This document shows, in pieces, positions 26,336-34,333 of a stretch of DNA of 64,000 bases. The number at the start of each line of letters is the position of its first letter. Position 1 is the stretch's first letter. The notes under the pieces are model-generated. The model did no database searches. It was not told the DNA's origin and saw only the letters and a program-made list of their open reading frames with translations. The DNA is taken from NCBI RefSeq assembly GCF_900157365.1, contig NZ_FUEZ01000004.1:3626966-3690965 (forward strand), read 5' to 3'. Source of the DNA: Mycobacterium numidiamassiliense. Lineage in GTDB: Bacteria; Actinomycetota; Actinomycetes; Mycobacteriales; Mycobacteriaceae. The position numbers were made by a program, and so were the translations under genes.

Positions 26336-26899
26336 TTAGTCGCTGTCCCCGGGGGCGGGTGCTCGCGGGCTGCGGCGGTAGGCCGACACCTCCGGCCGGG
26401 CCGCCAGCCACAACCGCCACGGCCGGTCGGCGGCTTTACTGACGCCGACGCGGGGCCCGGCCGCCGCGCGGTGCGCGTCGTTAAGCGTCAGCCGCACCGC
26501 GCTGGCAGGACTGAACAGATCAATACCGTTGTCGGACATCGTGATTCCCAGCGCGGAGCACAGGTTTCCCGGACCGCGCGCCAGCGCGTCGGTGCGGATC
26601 GCCTCGCCGCGCCGGGCCTGTGCGACGTCGAAGCCCTTCTCGACCGCGGCGGCCCGCAACAAGACCGCGGCGGCGGTACCGTCGGGTCCGCACACGACGT
26701 TGGCGCACACGTGGATCCCGTGGCTGAGGTAGGTGTACAGGCGCCCGGGCGGCCCGAACATCACGGCGTTGCGGCCGCTGGGTCCGCGGTACGAGTGGGC
26801 CGCGGCGTCCGGCCAGGGGCCGTCGGGAACGCCGCCGTAGGCCTCGACCTCGACGACGATCCCGCTGACGCCCCGCCCCGTGAGGGTAGCGCCGAGCAA
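26336..26899 (-). CDS. mpg: 3-methyladenine DNA glycosylase (AAG/Mpg family)
   Basis: Base-excision repair enzyme removing alkylated purines. Clear AAG motifs are VVEVEAYGG with the catalytic Glu, AAHSYRGPSGRN, and RGPGNLCSALGI. From the TTG at 26899 the product is 187 residues, shorter than Rv1688 (203). Codons immediately upstream still encode the conserved DPVAAAHR, yet no ATG, GTG or TTG exists before the in-frame TAG; only ATC (26944) or CTG (26932) would restore it. The true start may therefore be a rare codon, or translation starts at the TTG and lacks part of the first helix. Confidence 0.88.
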   Translation of the reverse strand: MLGATLTGRGVSGIVVEVEAYGGVPDGPWPDAAAHSYRGPSGRNAVMFGPPGRLYTYLSHGIHVCANVVCGPDGTAAAVLLRAAAVEKGFDVAQARRGEAIRTDALARGPGNLCSALGITMSDNGIDLFSPASAVRLTLNDAHRAAAGPRVGVSKAADRPWRLWLAARPEVSAYRRSPRAPAPGDSD

Positions 26900-27031
26900 C
26901 CGGTGCGCGGCTGCGACCGGGTCGACTATCAGCTGGTCAGTGATGTTCTCGGTAACCCACCGAACCTACCGGCACCGCAAACGTGGCAGGATCCCGGTGG
27001 CCTTCGGGAACTTGGGAAGGGAGTCCACCTC

Positions 27032-28300
27032 ATGCCTGCGATCGACCCCGCTGCCACCGCCTGGCTGCTGGCCAGCACCGCACTGGTCCTGCTGATGACC
27101 CCGGGCCTGGCCATTTTCTACGGCGGCATGGTCCGCACCACCGGGGTGCTCAACATGATCATGATGAGCTTCATCTCCATCCCGCTGGTCACCGTGGCCT
27201 GGCTGCTCGTCGGCTACACGATCGCCTTTTCCGACGACGGCGCCGGCGGGTTCCTCGGCAACCTCAGCCGTATCGGAATGCTCGGCATCACCCCCAGCTC
27301 GGTCCACGGCGCCGTTCCCGAACTGCTGTATGCCACGTTCCAGCTGACCTTCGCGATCATCACGGCGGCCCTGGTCAGCGGCGCGATCGCCGACCGCGCC
27401 AAGTTCTCGGCCTGGATCGTGTTCGTCCCGGTGTGGGCGATCGTCGTGTATTCCGTAGTCGCGCATTGGGTATGGGGCCCCGGGGGCTGGCTGGCCAAGC
27501 TGGGCGTGCTCGACTACGCCGGCGGGCTCGTCGTCGAAATCGTCTCCGGCGCCTCTGCACTGGCGCTGGCGCTGGTGCTCGGACCGCGCATCGGGTTCAA
27601 GAAAGACTCTATGCGGCCACACAATCTGCCGTTCGTTTTGCTCGGTGTCGGGCTGCTGTGGTTGGGCTGGTTCGGGTTCAACGCGGGATCCGCGTTGGCC
27701 GCCAACGGAACTGCCGCGGCAATCTTCCTCAACACGCTCGTCGCGGGTTGCCTCGGCATGCTCGGCTGGCTCGCCGTCGAACAAATCCGTGACGGCAGGC
27801 CCACCACGTTCGGCGCGGCATCCGGTGTGGTCGCCGGGCTCGTCGCGATCACCCCGTCCTGCGGAACCGTCAACACGCTCGGCGCAACGATTGTCGGCCT
27901 CGCCGCTGGCATCGTGTGCTCGTTCGCGGTGGGCGCGAAATTTCGCTTCAACTATGACGATTCGCTCGATGTGGTGGGTGTGCACTTCGTCGGCGGGGTC
28001 GTCGGTGTGTCGCTGATCGGACTGCTTGCCAACGCGGTTATGACATCGGGCCCGCAAGGCCTCTTCTACGGCGGCGGCTTCGGACAACTGGGCAAGCAGG
28101 CGGTCGCGATCGTGGTCGTCGCGCTCTATGCGTTCACCGTGTCGTTCGTCCTCGCGAAGTCGATCGACCGGGTAATCGGCTTTCGACTCAGCGCCGAGGA
28201 CGAGACCACCGGTGTCGATTTCACTCAGCACGCCGAAACCGCCTACGCCGAAGGCGTGCAGGGGCATCTGCCGTTGCGCCGCCCCGGACTCGAAGGCTGA
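27032..28300 (+). CDS. amt: Ammonium channel/transporter of the Amt family
   Basis: Trimeric membrane channel for ammonium. The ATG at 27032 is preceded by GGGAAGGGA and gives 422 residues with about 11 hydrophobic segments. The twin-His pair is visible in VVAHWVWGPGGW and VVGVHFVGGVVGV, and the signature DYAGGLVVEIVSGASAL is the Amt-type loop. The final Cys-terminal cytoplasmic tail is short. No PII gene (glnB/glnK) is adjacent, unlike the main amt-glnB-glnD cluster of mycobacteria (Rv2920c region), so this is probably a second Amt. Mtb has no such gene between mpg and the Rv1687c transporter. Confidence 0.93.
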   Translation: MPAIDPAATAWLLASTALVLLMTPGLAIFYGGMVRTTGVLNMIMMSFISIPLVTVAWLLVGYTIAFSDDGAGGFLGNLSRIGMLGITPSSVHGAVPELLYATFQLTFAIITAALVSGAIADRAKFSAWIVFVPVWAIVVYSVVAHWVWGPGGWLAKLGVLDYAGGLVVEIVSGASALALALVLGPRIGFKKDSMRPHNLPFVLLGVGLLWLGWFGFNAGSALAANGTAAAIFLNTLVAGCLGMLGWLAVEQIRDGRPTTFGAASGVVAGLVAITPSCGTVNTLGATIVGLAAGIVCSFAVGAKFRFNYDDSLDVVGVHFVGGVVGVSLIGLLANAVMTSGPQGLFYGGGFGQLGKQAVAIVVVALYAFTVSFVLAKSIDRVIGFRLSAEDETTGVDFTQHAETAYAEGVQGHLPLRRPGLEG

Positions 28301-28349
28301 GCGAGTCACGTCAGCACCGTGAGCTGACCATACGGCGATTCCCATTTCC

Positions 28350-28382
28350 GCTATCGCCGGCGATATCGCGCGCGGCGATAGC
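28350..28382. terminator. Candidate terminator hairpin after amt
   Basis: GCTATCGCC (28350-28358) and GGCGATAGC (28374-28382) form a perfect 9-bp stem around a 15-base loop, 50 bp after the amt stop and just before the next promoter. There is no T tract. Confidence 0.45.
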
Positions 28383-28390
28383 TCGCACCC

Positions 28391-28419
28391 TTGACAATCC
28401 CGCGTCGGGGGACAACTAT
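28391..28419 (+). promoter_or_regulatory. Predicted promoter of the ABC exporter-TetR operon
   Basis: A consensus -35 TTGACA (28391-28396) is followed after 17 bp by AACTAT (28414-28419). The expected transcription start is 7-8 bp further, exactly at the ATG at 28427, so the transcript would be leaderless, which is common in mycobacteria. Confidence 0.5.
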
Positions 28420-28450
28420 TCATCACATGATGAGTTCATCGCGTGATGAA
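28419..28450. promoter_or_regulatory. Double 16-bp palindromic operator for the TetR regulator
   Basis: Two tandem palindromes, TTCATCACATGATGAG (28419-28434) and TTCATCGCGTGATGAA (28435-28450), share the arms TTCATC and GATGAA and have centres exactly 16 bp apart. They cover the start codon and the first codons of the ABC ATPase gene. A TetR gene is last in this operon, which makes autoregulation the simplest reading. Confidence 0.65.
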
Positions 28451-29191
28451 TTAATTCCGCACAGCGCGGAGCCCGCTGTGTCCATCGAGAATCTGCAAGT
28501 TAAGCGCGGGAAAATAACTGCCCTGCAGGACTTTTCGGTGCAGATCGGGCGCAGCAGCATCACCGGTCTGCTCGGGCCGTCCGGCTGCGGCAAGACCACC
28601 TTGATCCGTTGCATCGTCGGCACCCAGATCGTGACCTCGGGCAGGGTCACCGTCCTGCGCAGACCCGCGGGATGTGCCGAGCTGCGCCACCGCGTGGGTT
28701 ATCTCCCCCAGGACCCGACCATCTACAACGATCTGCGGATCATCGACAACGTCCGCTATCTCGCGGCGCTATACGGATTCGACGGCAAGGCCGCGGATTC
28801 CGCTATCGAGCGGGTGGGCCTGACGAACCATCGAACCGCGTTCTGCGGCAACCTCTCCGGAGGTCAGCGCACCAGGGTCTCGCTCGCCTGCGCGCTGGTG
28901 TGTGAGCCTGAGCTGCTGGTGCTCGACGAGCCGACCGTGGGGCTGGACCCCGTTCTTCGGGTTGACCTCTGGGAGCAGTTCGCCGATCTTGCCCGGGGCG
29001 GGACCACGCTGCTGGTCTCCAGCCATGTGATGGACGAAGCCGACCGCTGCGGTGACCTACTGCTGATGCGCGAAGGCCGCCTGGTTGCTCACACCACACC
29101 CACCCAACTACGAGAGGACACCGGATGCACGTCACTGGAGGACGCGTTTCTGTCCATGATCATGCGCAACACCGTGCCTCAGGCCGGATAG
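28427..29191 (+). CDS. ABC-2 type exporter ATP-binding protein
   Basis: Cytoplasmic ATPase subunit of an ABC exporter, 254 residues, ortholog of Rv1687c. Motifs in order are Walker A GPSGCGKTT, Q-loop YLPQDP, signature LSGGQRTRVSLA, Walker B LLVLDEPTVGLD, and the switch His in VSSHVMDEADRCGD. The ATG at 28427 (with a second ATG right behind) is chosen over the TTG at 28391, because the latter is the -35 box. The downstream permease start overlaps its last 67 bp, or the permease starts at a TTG immediately after its stop. Confidence 0.93.
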   Translation: MMSSSRDELIPHSAEPAVSIENLQVKRGKITALQDFSVQIGRSSITGLLGPSGCGKTTLIRCIVGTQIVTSGRVTVLRRPAGCAELRHRVGYLPQDPTIYNDLRIIDNVRYLAALYGFDGKAADSAIERVGLTNHRTAFCGNLSGGQRTRVSLACALVCEPELLVLDEPTVGLDPVLRVDLWEQFADLARGGTTLLVSSHVMDEADRCGDLLLMREGRLVAHTTPTQLREDTGCTSLEDAFLSMIMRNTVPQAG

Positions 29192-29943
29192 GGTTGCGGG
29201 CTTACACCGCCACGACGACACGGATCCTGCGTCAGCTGGCCGCTGACCATCGCAGCGTGGCAATGATCCTGGTGGTGCCAGTCTTAGTTATCTCGTTGAT
29301 GTACTTCATGTTTGACAAGATCCCCCATCGTCCCGGTACTCCGGCACCGTTCAACAATGCGTGCCTGATACTGCTGGGCCTATTCCCGCTCTTCGTGATG
29401 TTCATCATTACGGCCATCACCATGCAACGGGAGCGGGCGTCGGGAACATTGGAGCGCATCCTGACGACGCCGCTGCGCCGGCTGGACCTGCTGCTGGCCT
29501 ACGGGACGGCATTCGGGATCGCCGCCGCGGTGCAGGCCACGCTGGCATGCGGGGTGTCGTTCTGGGTGCTCGGCTTCGACACCGCGGGCAGCCCGGTGTG
29601 GGTGTTCGTGATCGCGATCGTCAACGCTGTCCTGGGCGTGGGCCTGGGCCTGCTCTGTAGCGCCTTCGCGCGCACCGAGTTTCAGGCCGTGCAATTCATC
29701 CCGCTGGTGATGGTGCCTCAGCTATTGCTGGCCGGCATCATCGTCCCCCGGGCACTGATGTCGACCTGGCTGCAATGGATCAGCGATGTGCTGCCGGCCA
29801 GCTACGCGCTCGAAGCGCTGCAGCAGGTGAACTCTCACCCGGGGCTCACGGGCATCGCATTGCGTGACATCATCGTCGTGATGGGCTTCGCGATCGCGGC
29901 GCTATGCGTGGCCGCAGCGACCTTACGTCGCCGGACACCGTAG
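29125..29943 (+). CDS. ABC-2 type exporter permease
   Basis: Membrane subunit with six predicted helices, ortholog of Rv1686c. Hydrophobic segments include MILVVPVLVISLMYFMF, LGLFPLFVMFIITAI and the last near IIVVMGFAIAALCVAA. The cytoplasmic coupling segment QRERASGTLERILTTPLRRLDLL is typical of ABC-2 permeases. The ATG at 29125 gives 272 residues and overlaps the ATPase gene by 67 bp; a TTG at 29194, just behind the ATPase stop, would give 249 residues and may be the real start. The exported substrate is unknown; drugs or lipids are usual for this family. Confidence 0.9.
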   Translation: MHVTGGRVSVHDHAQHRASGRIGLRAYTATTTRILRQLAADHRSVAMILVVPVLVISLMYFMFDKIPHRPGTPAPFNNACLILLGLFPLFVMFIITAITMQRERASGTLERILTTPLRRLDLLLAYGTAFGIAAAVQATLACGVSFWVLGFDTAGSPVWVFVIAIVNAVLGVGLGLLCSAFARTEFQAVQFIPLVMVPQLLLAGIIVPRALMSTWLQWISDVLPASYALEALQQVNSHPGLTGIALRDIIVVMGFAIAALCVAAATLRRRTP

Positions 29944-29944
29944 C

Positions 29945-30571
29945 GTGACGGCAACCAACACCGGACGCAAACGGCGTCCCGGGCGACCGGCAGGAAACTC
30001 CGACACTCGGGAGCGCATCCTCATTAGCGCGCGAGAGTTGTTTGCGCGCAACGGCATTGGTCGTACATCGATACGTGCGGTGGCCACAGCGGCCGGTGTC
30101 GATTCGGCGTTGGTGCATCACTACTTCGGGACCAAGGAGAAGCTGTTCGCGGCGGCCGTACGGATTCCGATCGACCCGATGGACATCATCGGCCCGTTGC
30201 GTGAGACGCCCGTCGTGGAGCTCGGCCATAAAATTCCGTCACTGTTGTTGCCGCTGTGGGATTCGGAGTTGGGAGCCGCGTTCATTGCCACGCTGCGGTC
30301 GATCCTGACCGGGTCGGAGGTCAACCTGTTCCGATCCTTCATCCAAGACATCATCGCCGTCGAAGTGGGTGCACGCGTTGACAATCCGCCGGGAAGCGGG
30401 ATCATCCGCGTCCAGTTCGTCGCGTCCCAGCTCGTGGGCCTCCTGATAGCCCGCTACATCATTGCACTGGAGCCGTTCGCGTCGCTGCCCGCCGACCAGG
30501 TCGCGGAGACCGTCGCGCCGAACCTGCAGCGTTACCTCACTGGGGATCTGCCGGACGGGTTCGTTCCGTAA
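29945..30571 (+). CDS. TetR family transcriptional regulator
   Basis: A 208-residue repressor-type regulator, ortholog of Rv1685c. A basic N-terminal arm (GRKRRPGRPAG) precedes the helix-turn-helix (about residues 45-65, IRAVATAAGVDSALVHHYFGTKEKL). The C-terminal ligand domain is helical and hydrophobic. The GTG at 29945 lies 1 bp after the permease stop. It probably controls its own operon through the paired palindromes at 28419-28450. Its 3' end overlaps the convergent Trm112-like gene by 35 bp. Confidence 0.92.
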   Translation: MTATNTGRKRRPGRPAGNSDTRERILISARELFARNGIGRTSIRAVATAAGVDSALVHHYFGTKEKLFAAAVRIPIDPMDIIGPLRETPVVELGHKIPSLLLPLWDSELGAAFIATLRSILTGSEVNLFRSFIQDIIAVEVGARVDNPPGSGIIRVQFVASQLVGLLIARYIIALEPFASLPADQVAETVAPNLQRYLTGDLPDGFVP

Positions 30572-30761
30572 GCCGGGCGTGCTCGTCGTCGTCGACGTCG
30601 CGGGCCTCGTCGATCAGCAGCACCGGGATCCCGTCCTCAATCCGGTACGCGCGGCGCAACCGCGGGTTGTACAGCAGCTCCCCATCGTTGAGGTCCACCA
30701 GCAGCAGCGGGCCCCGATCGGCCGGGCAGACCAGAATCTTCAGCAGGGCGTCGTCAAGCAT
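30537..30761 (-). CDS. Trm112 family small protein (Rv1684-like)
   Basis: A 74-residue protein of the Trm112/UPF0434 family. It opens with LLKILVCPADRGPLLL and continues with the conserved LLYNPRLRRAYRIEDGIPVLLIDEAR. In eukaryotes Trm112 activates methyltransferases; in bacteria the role is unclear. Only one Cys of the usual zinc set is visible, so metal binding is doubtful. The ATG at 30761 overlaps the end of the large lipase/AMP-binding gene by 8 bp. Confidence 0.88.
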   Translation of the reverse strand: MLDDALLKILVCPADRGPLLLVDLNDGELLYNPRLRRAYRIEDGIPVLLIDEARDVDDDEHARLTERTRPADPQ

Positions 30762-33738
30762 CGGTGCCTCGATACACGGCGCTCAGTTCGGCCCGCACCG
30801 CCGGAGTCAACCGGCGGTACTGCGAGGTGGCGGTGTCGAAATACCAGGCGTGGCGCCCGGATTTGGGAATCCCGGCCGCGCGCAGCGCACTAACGGTGGG
30901 ACGGTAGGTCGCGCTCAGCGTCATCTCCGGCACCACGCACACAATGTCGGGCCCCAGCCCGATCGGCATTTCCGCGACGGCCTCGGTCAAATCCGCCGCG
31001 GTGATGCTGGCCCCCGGCAACAACGTCACCGCCGACACCGCGACCTCCAGGTTGCCGAACGGCACGTTGTAGGTGACGGCAAGGTCGACGCCGTTGATTA
31101 GGCCAAGCGCGTCGGTGACCGGCTCGGTATACACCAGCCCCCGCGCCGTGTGGACCACCGAGCCGCGGCGACCAAGCAACCAGTAGTCACCGTCCTCGTC
31201 GCGGCGGAACAAGTTCTCGGTCGATACCCAGGTGTCGCCGGCCGCGAAGACCCCACGTTTGACCGATGCGGTCGGGTCGATGGGCCCGCGGGACGCGGCG
31301 AGCAACACCCCGACCTGGTTCGCCTCGGGGATCTGCACGAAGCCGCGATCGGTTTCCAGGATCAGATCGCGTTCGGCGTCGTAGGCAGCCAGCTCACCCC
31401 GTCCTGCTCCGGGCAGGAGGCGGCCTTTGCTGCCGATCTTGGCGCCGGACACGTGGGCCAGCACCGCCTGTCCATCGGTCGTGGCGAAGAACTCGACGAC
31501 GTGTGCGGGCGCGAATGCATCGACGACGCGTTCCCACAATCCGGTCGGCATCCCCGAACCGATGAACAGCCGCACAGGGTGGTTGCCGTGCAGGACAAAG
31601 GCCGGGTCGTCCACGACGTCGCGAAGCATCGCCCAGGTATAGGACACCACGGTGACGCCGTACTGCCGTATCTCGTTGACGAACCGGTCGGTACTCAGGC
31701 CACGCGACAGTGCGATGCGGGTACCGCCGACGACCGCCCCGCCCAGCGAGACCAACAGCGCGGACTCATGGTGCAGGGGCGTCAAGCAATACACGGTGTC
31801 ATTGCGGTCCAGCCCGGCCGCCGACGCGGTCCCGAAGGCCGAGATCGCCCAGCGGTAGTTGGTGATCTGCTTGGCGACCAGCTCGCCGCCGGCGGCATTG
31901 AACGCGATGAAGGCCAGATCCCGGGCCAATCCCGGGTTGGGCCGGTACCACGCGGGCAGCTCGACGGCGTCGGGGTCGATCTTCTCCATGTCGATGACGT
32001 TGGCGTCCTCGGGCAGGTGCAGATCCCGGGACTCACCGCCGCCCAGCACCAGCACCTGCCCCGACCATTCACGGGCGGCGTCCAGGTTGGTGGGGTCGGT
32101 CAGGATCTCGGTCACGCGCCCGAGCCGGACGGACTCGGCGAGATCGGCATCGGGCCGCATCACTACGGCGACCGCGCCAAGCCGGGACAGCGCAGCGATC
32201 GCGACCAGGGCACTGGGCCGCGTCTCCATCAGCACACCCACCCGATCGCCTTGGCGGACGCCGACTTCGATCAGGCCACGCACCACATTGTTGATCCGCC
32301 GGTCGACCGCCTCGTAAGTGTGCACACGGCCGTCGAACAGCAGGAACTCCCCTTGTGGGGCGTTGCTCGCCTGCTCACTGATGATGCGGCCCAACGAGAT
32401 TCGGGTGTGGTCATTGATTTGTCCGAGGCGGGCAAGCCGCGGGAGTGTGCGGACCGTCTCCACGGCCAGCGCCCGCACCGATTTGTTGGCTGCCACTGCC
32501 GCGTCGGCGGCACCGCGCACCAGCTCCAGCGCCGCTTCCGAGGCCTCACCGATGCCGTGCGTGAGCCGGGAACTGAACGTGACGCCGCTATCGGTGTGTT
32601 CGGCCGGCTGATCCGCCATCAAGTCGATGCCCGCCGGCTTGTCGCCGCCGGTGGACAGCCAGCGCACCCATTCCGCGACGGTCGGCCAACCGTGCTGCGC
32701 CGCTTTGGATCCCACGACGAGCCCGAAATGTCCTGTCCTGATCAGCGATTCGTACACCTCGGCGTTCGGCGCTGCCCGCCGGATGCCGCGTACCGACGCC
32801 GGCTGGCCGATGTCATCGACGGTGCCGACGAACGCCAGCACCGGGCAGGTGATATCGGTGAGCGTCACCAACTGCCCGTTGACGGCGAATCCGCCGGTCA
32901 TCATGCGGTTGTGCGCGATGAATTGCTTCAGCAACTCCGATATCGCCGGGCCCGACCAGGCGATCCAGCCTTCGGACTCAAGGAATCTGCGCTGCTGTTC
33001 GCGCGGCAATAGCGCCTCACGGTCATGCAGTTGACGCACGAAGTCGACGCGGGCCTTGGCCGTCTTGAGCGGATCGAGCATTTGAAAACCGGCCCGCGCC
33101 ATCCAGCCCGGGATCGCCAGCCGGCTGAAGACGTGGTCGGCCATGAAGTTGGCGGCGGGCGCGGCGAAATTCGCCGGGATGCCCATCGGCAAGGCGGCCA
33201 GGGTGTCCACCGGCGAACCGAACGTCACGATGCTGGCGAGGGCTTTCGAACGCCGGTAGGCGGCGACCTGATAGCACCACATGCCGCCCTGCGAGTAGCC
33301 GACCAGATGCACATCGCTGCCAGTGGCATCCTTCACGGTGTCGATGGCCTGGCTGAGCGCGACGATGTGGTCGGCGAGATTGCGGCGCATGCCGCCCTCG
33401 ACCTTGTCGGGCGAACCGAAGTCGATAACCCACGGATCCAGCCCGCTGGCGTGCAGGATCCCCACCGCGCCTTCGTCACGGGTGACGTCCCACATGTCCG
33501 CCGACATCATCATTGGGTGCACCATCAGCACCGGCGGGCCGACCGGCGGCTGTCCGGGACGGTTATCGGGTGGAAAGTACCGCCGGAGCTTGTACATCGG
33601 CACGCTCTCGACGATCTGGGAGGGCGACGGGACGCTTCCCGTCTCCAGACCTCCGAGCCGCAGAACTTCCAGCCCGTTCTGTGCCGTGGCGACCAGACGC
33701 TCGACCGGTCGCGTGATCAGCGAAAAGTTGAGATCCAC
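30754..33738 (-). CDS. Two-domain alpha/beta hydrolase (lipase/PhaC-like) plus AMP-binding protein
   Basis: A 994-residue fusion, ortholog of Rv1683, which has been linked to triacylglycerol metabolism. The N-terminal half (about 60-360) is an alpha/beta hydrolase resembling PHA synthases, with the nucleophile Ser149 in GYSQGG. The C-terminal half (about 460-985) resembles acyl-CoA synthetases, with VGVLMETRPSAL and a final GDYWLLGRRG block. The usual AMP-binding loop (S/T-SGTTG-PK) is degenerate here (FNAAGGELVAKQ, about 611-622), which leaves ligase activity uncertain. The start is GTG. It shares an operon with the Trm112-like gene. Confidence 0.9.
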   Translation of the reverse strand: MDLNFSLITRPVERLVATAQNGLEVLRLGGLETGSVPSPSQIVESVPMYKLRRYFPPDNRPGQPPVGPPVLMVHPMMMSADMWDVTRDEGAVGILHASGLDPWVIDFGSPDKVEGGMRRNLADHIVALSQAIDTVKDATGSDVHLVGYSQGGMWCYQVAAYRRSKALASIVTFGSPVDTLAALPMGIPANFAAPAANFMADHVFSRLAIPGWMARAGFQMLDPLKTAKARVDFVRQLHDREALLPREQQRRFLESEGWIAWSGPAISELLKQFIAHNRMMTGGFAVNGQLVTLTDITCPVLAFVGTVDDIGQPASVRGIRRAAPNAEVYESLIRTGHFGLVVGSKAAQHGWPTVAEWVRWLSTGGDKPAGIDLMADQPAEHTDSGVTFSSRLTHGIGEASEAALELVRGAADAAVAANKSVRALAVETVRTLPRLARLGQINDHTRISLGRIISEQASNAPQGEFLLFDGRVHTYEAVDRRINNVVRGLIEVGVRQGDRVGVLMETRPSALVAIAALSRLGAVAVVMRPDADLAESVRLGRVTEILTDPTNLDAAREWSGQVLVLGGGESRDLHLPEDANVIDMEKIDPDAVELPAWYRPNPGLARDLAFIAFNAAGGELVAKQITNYRWAISAFGTASAAGLDRNDTVYCLTPLHHESALLVSLGGAVVGGTRIALSRGLSTDRFVNEIRQYGVTVVSYTWAMLRDVVDDPAFVLHGNHPVRLFIGSGMPTGLWERVVDAFAPAHVVEFFATTDGQAVLAHVSGAKIGSKGRLLPGAGRGELAAYDAERDLILETDRGFVQIPEANQVGVLLAASRGPIDPTASVKRGVFAAGDTWVSTENLFRRDEDGDYWLLGRRGSVVHTARGLVYTEPVTDALGLINGVDLAVTYNVPFGNLEVAVSAVTLLPGASITAADLTEAVAEMPIGLGPDIVCVVPEMTLSATYRPTVSALRAAGIPKSGRHAWYFDTATSQYRRLTPAVRAELSAVYRGTDA

Positions 33739-34031
33739 CGCCGCTCCCCATTGTTGACAGCTTGGACATCATGGCACATCGGCTCGGCCGGCGGTTCTGG
33801 TCAGGCAGTTTGCTCCGAATGCGGGAGCGATCCGAACCGCAGATGATGTCCGCGACATGGCAAACGTGGGCGTGCGCCCAGACGGTATCGAGGTCGCGAC
33901 AATTGCCGTGGCGTGCGGCCCCGGTAACCCCTCGAGTACCGGGCACCGTGAACCGTGTTCGGATCGGCCTTCCCAGCAAAATCTTGGGCAGGTTTCAGCC
34001 GCGCCACGGTTAGAGTTCGTAACCTTCAGAC
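33739..34031. other. Non-coding gap
   Basis: The 293 bases between the start of the lipase/AMP-binding gene and the first small secreted-peptide ORF. Reading frames here show no family features. It probably carries the promoters of the two divergent units; a TAGAGT hexamer at about 34011 could be a -10 box for the small ORF. Confidence 0.4.
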
Positions 34032-34169
34032 ATGAAACGTGTTGCCGCTCTGCTCGCGGTCCTCACGACCGCTGCAGCGGGGCTGCTTTTTCATGCGAGC
34101 CCAGCGCACGCCGGCGTTGTTGCGGAGTCACCGCCCGATTGCTGGGCGTGCTTCCACGACGGCAGATAG
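34032..34169 (+). CDS. Predicted 45-residue secreted mini-protein with a CxxC mature end
   Basis: The ORF starts MKRVAALLAVLTT and has a textbook Sec signal peptide: a KR n-region, a hydrophobic core (about 4-20) and a cleavage site HASPAHA-G at about residue 27. The mature part would be only 18 residues (GVVAESPPDCWACFHDGR), with the pair C-W-A-C. No strong Shine-Dalgarno sequence is visible; a TAGAGT -10 box lies about 16 bp upstream, so a very short leader is possible. I do not recognise a family. It is too short for usual gene finders. The convergent neighbour encodes another tiny Cys peptide. Confidence 0.5.
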   Translation: MKRVAALLAVLTTAAAGLLFHASPAHAGVVAESPPDCWACFHDGR

Positions 34170-34210
34170 TTTGTTATCCGGCCGGCGTGCGCTGGTTTAA
34201 AGGTGCGCTA

Positions 34211-34333
34211 TTACCCTGTGGTGCAAGTGGTTCCGGAGCACGTGACCGTTATCGGAAACGTACATGCCGAAGCCGTAGCGGCGGTGAAAGCAAGGACGAC
34301 CGCGACGACGATCTTGCTGCTGACACGAGACAT
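34211..34333 (-). CDS. Predicted 40-residue secreted or lipid-anchored Cys mini-protein
   Basis: The ATG at 34333 has a very good Shine-Dalgarno sequence (GAAGGGGG, about 8 bases upstream). The product starts MSRVSSKIVVAVVLAF and has a signal peptide with cleavage context TATASA-C. The mature part (CTFPITVTCSGTTCTTG) has 17 residues with three Cys. If the first Cys is a lipobox Cys it would be a lipopeptide, although Ala at -3 is unusual. A frame extending to 34417 exists but begins before the ribosome binding site. No family is recognised. It is convergent with the other mini-protein, 41 bp apart. Confidence 0.5.
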   Translation of the reverse strand: MSRVSSKIVVAVVLAFTAATASACTFPITVTCSGTTCTTG

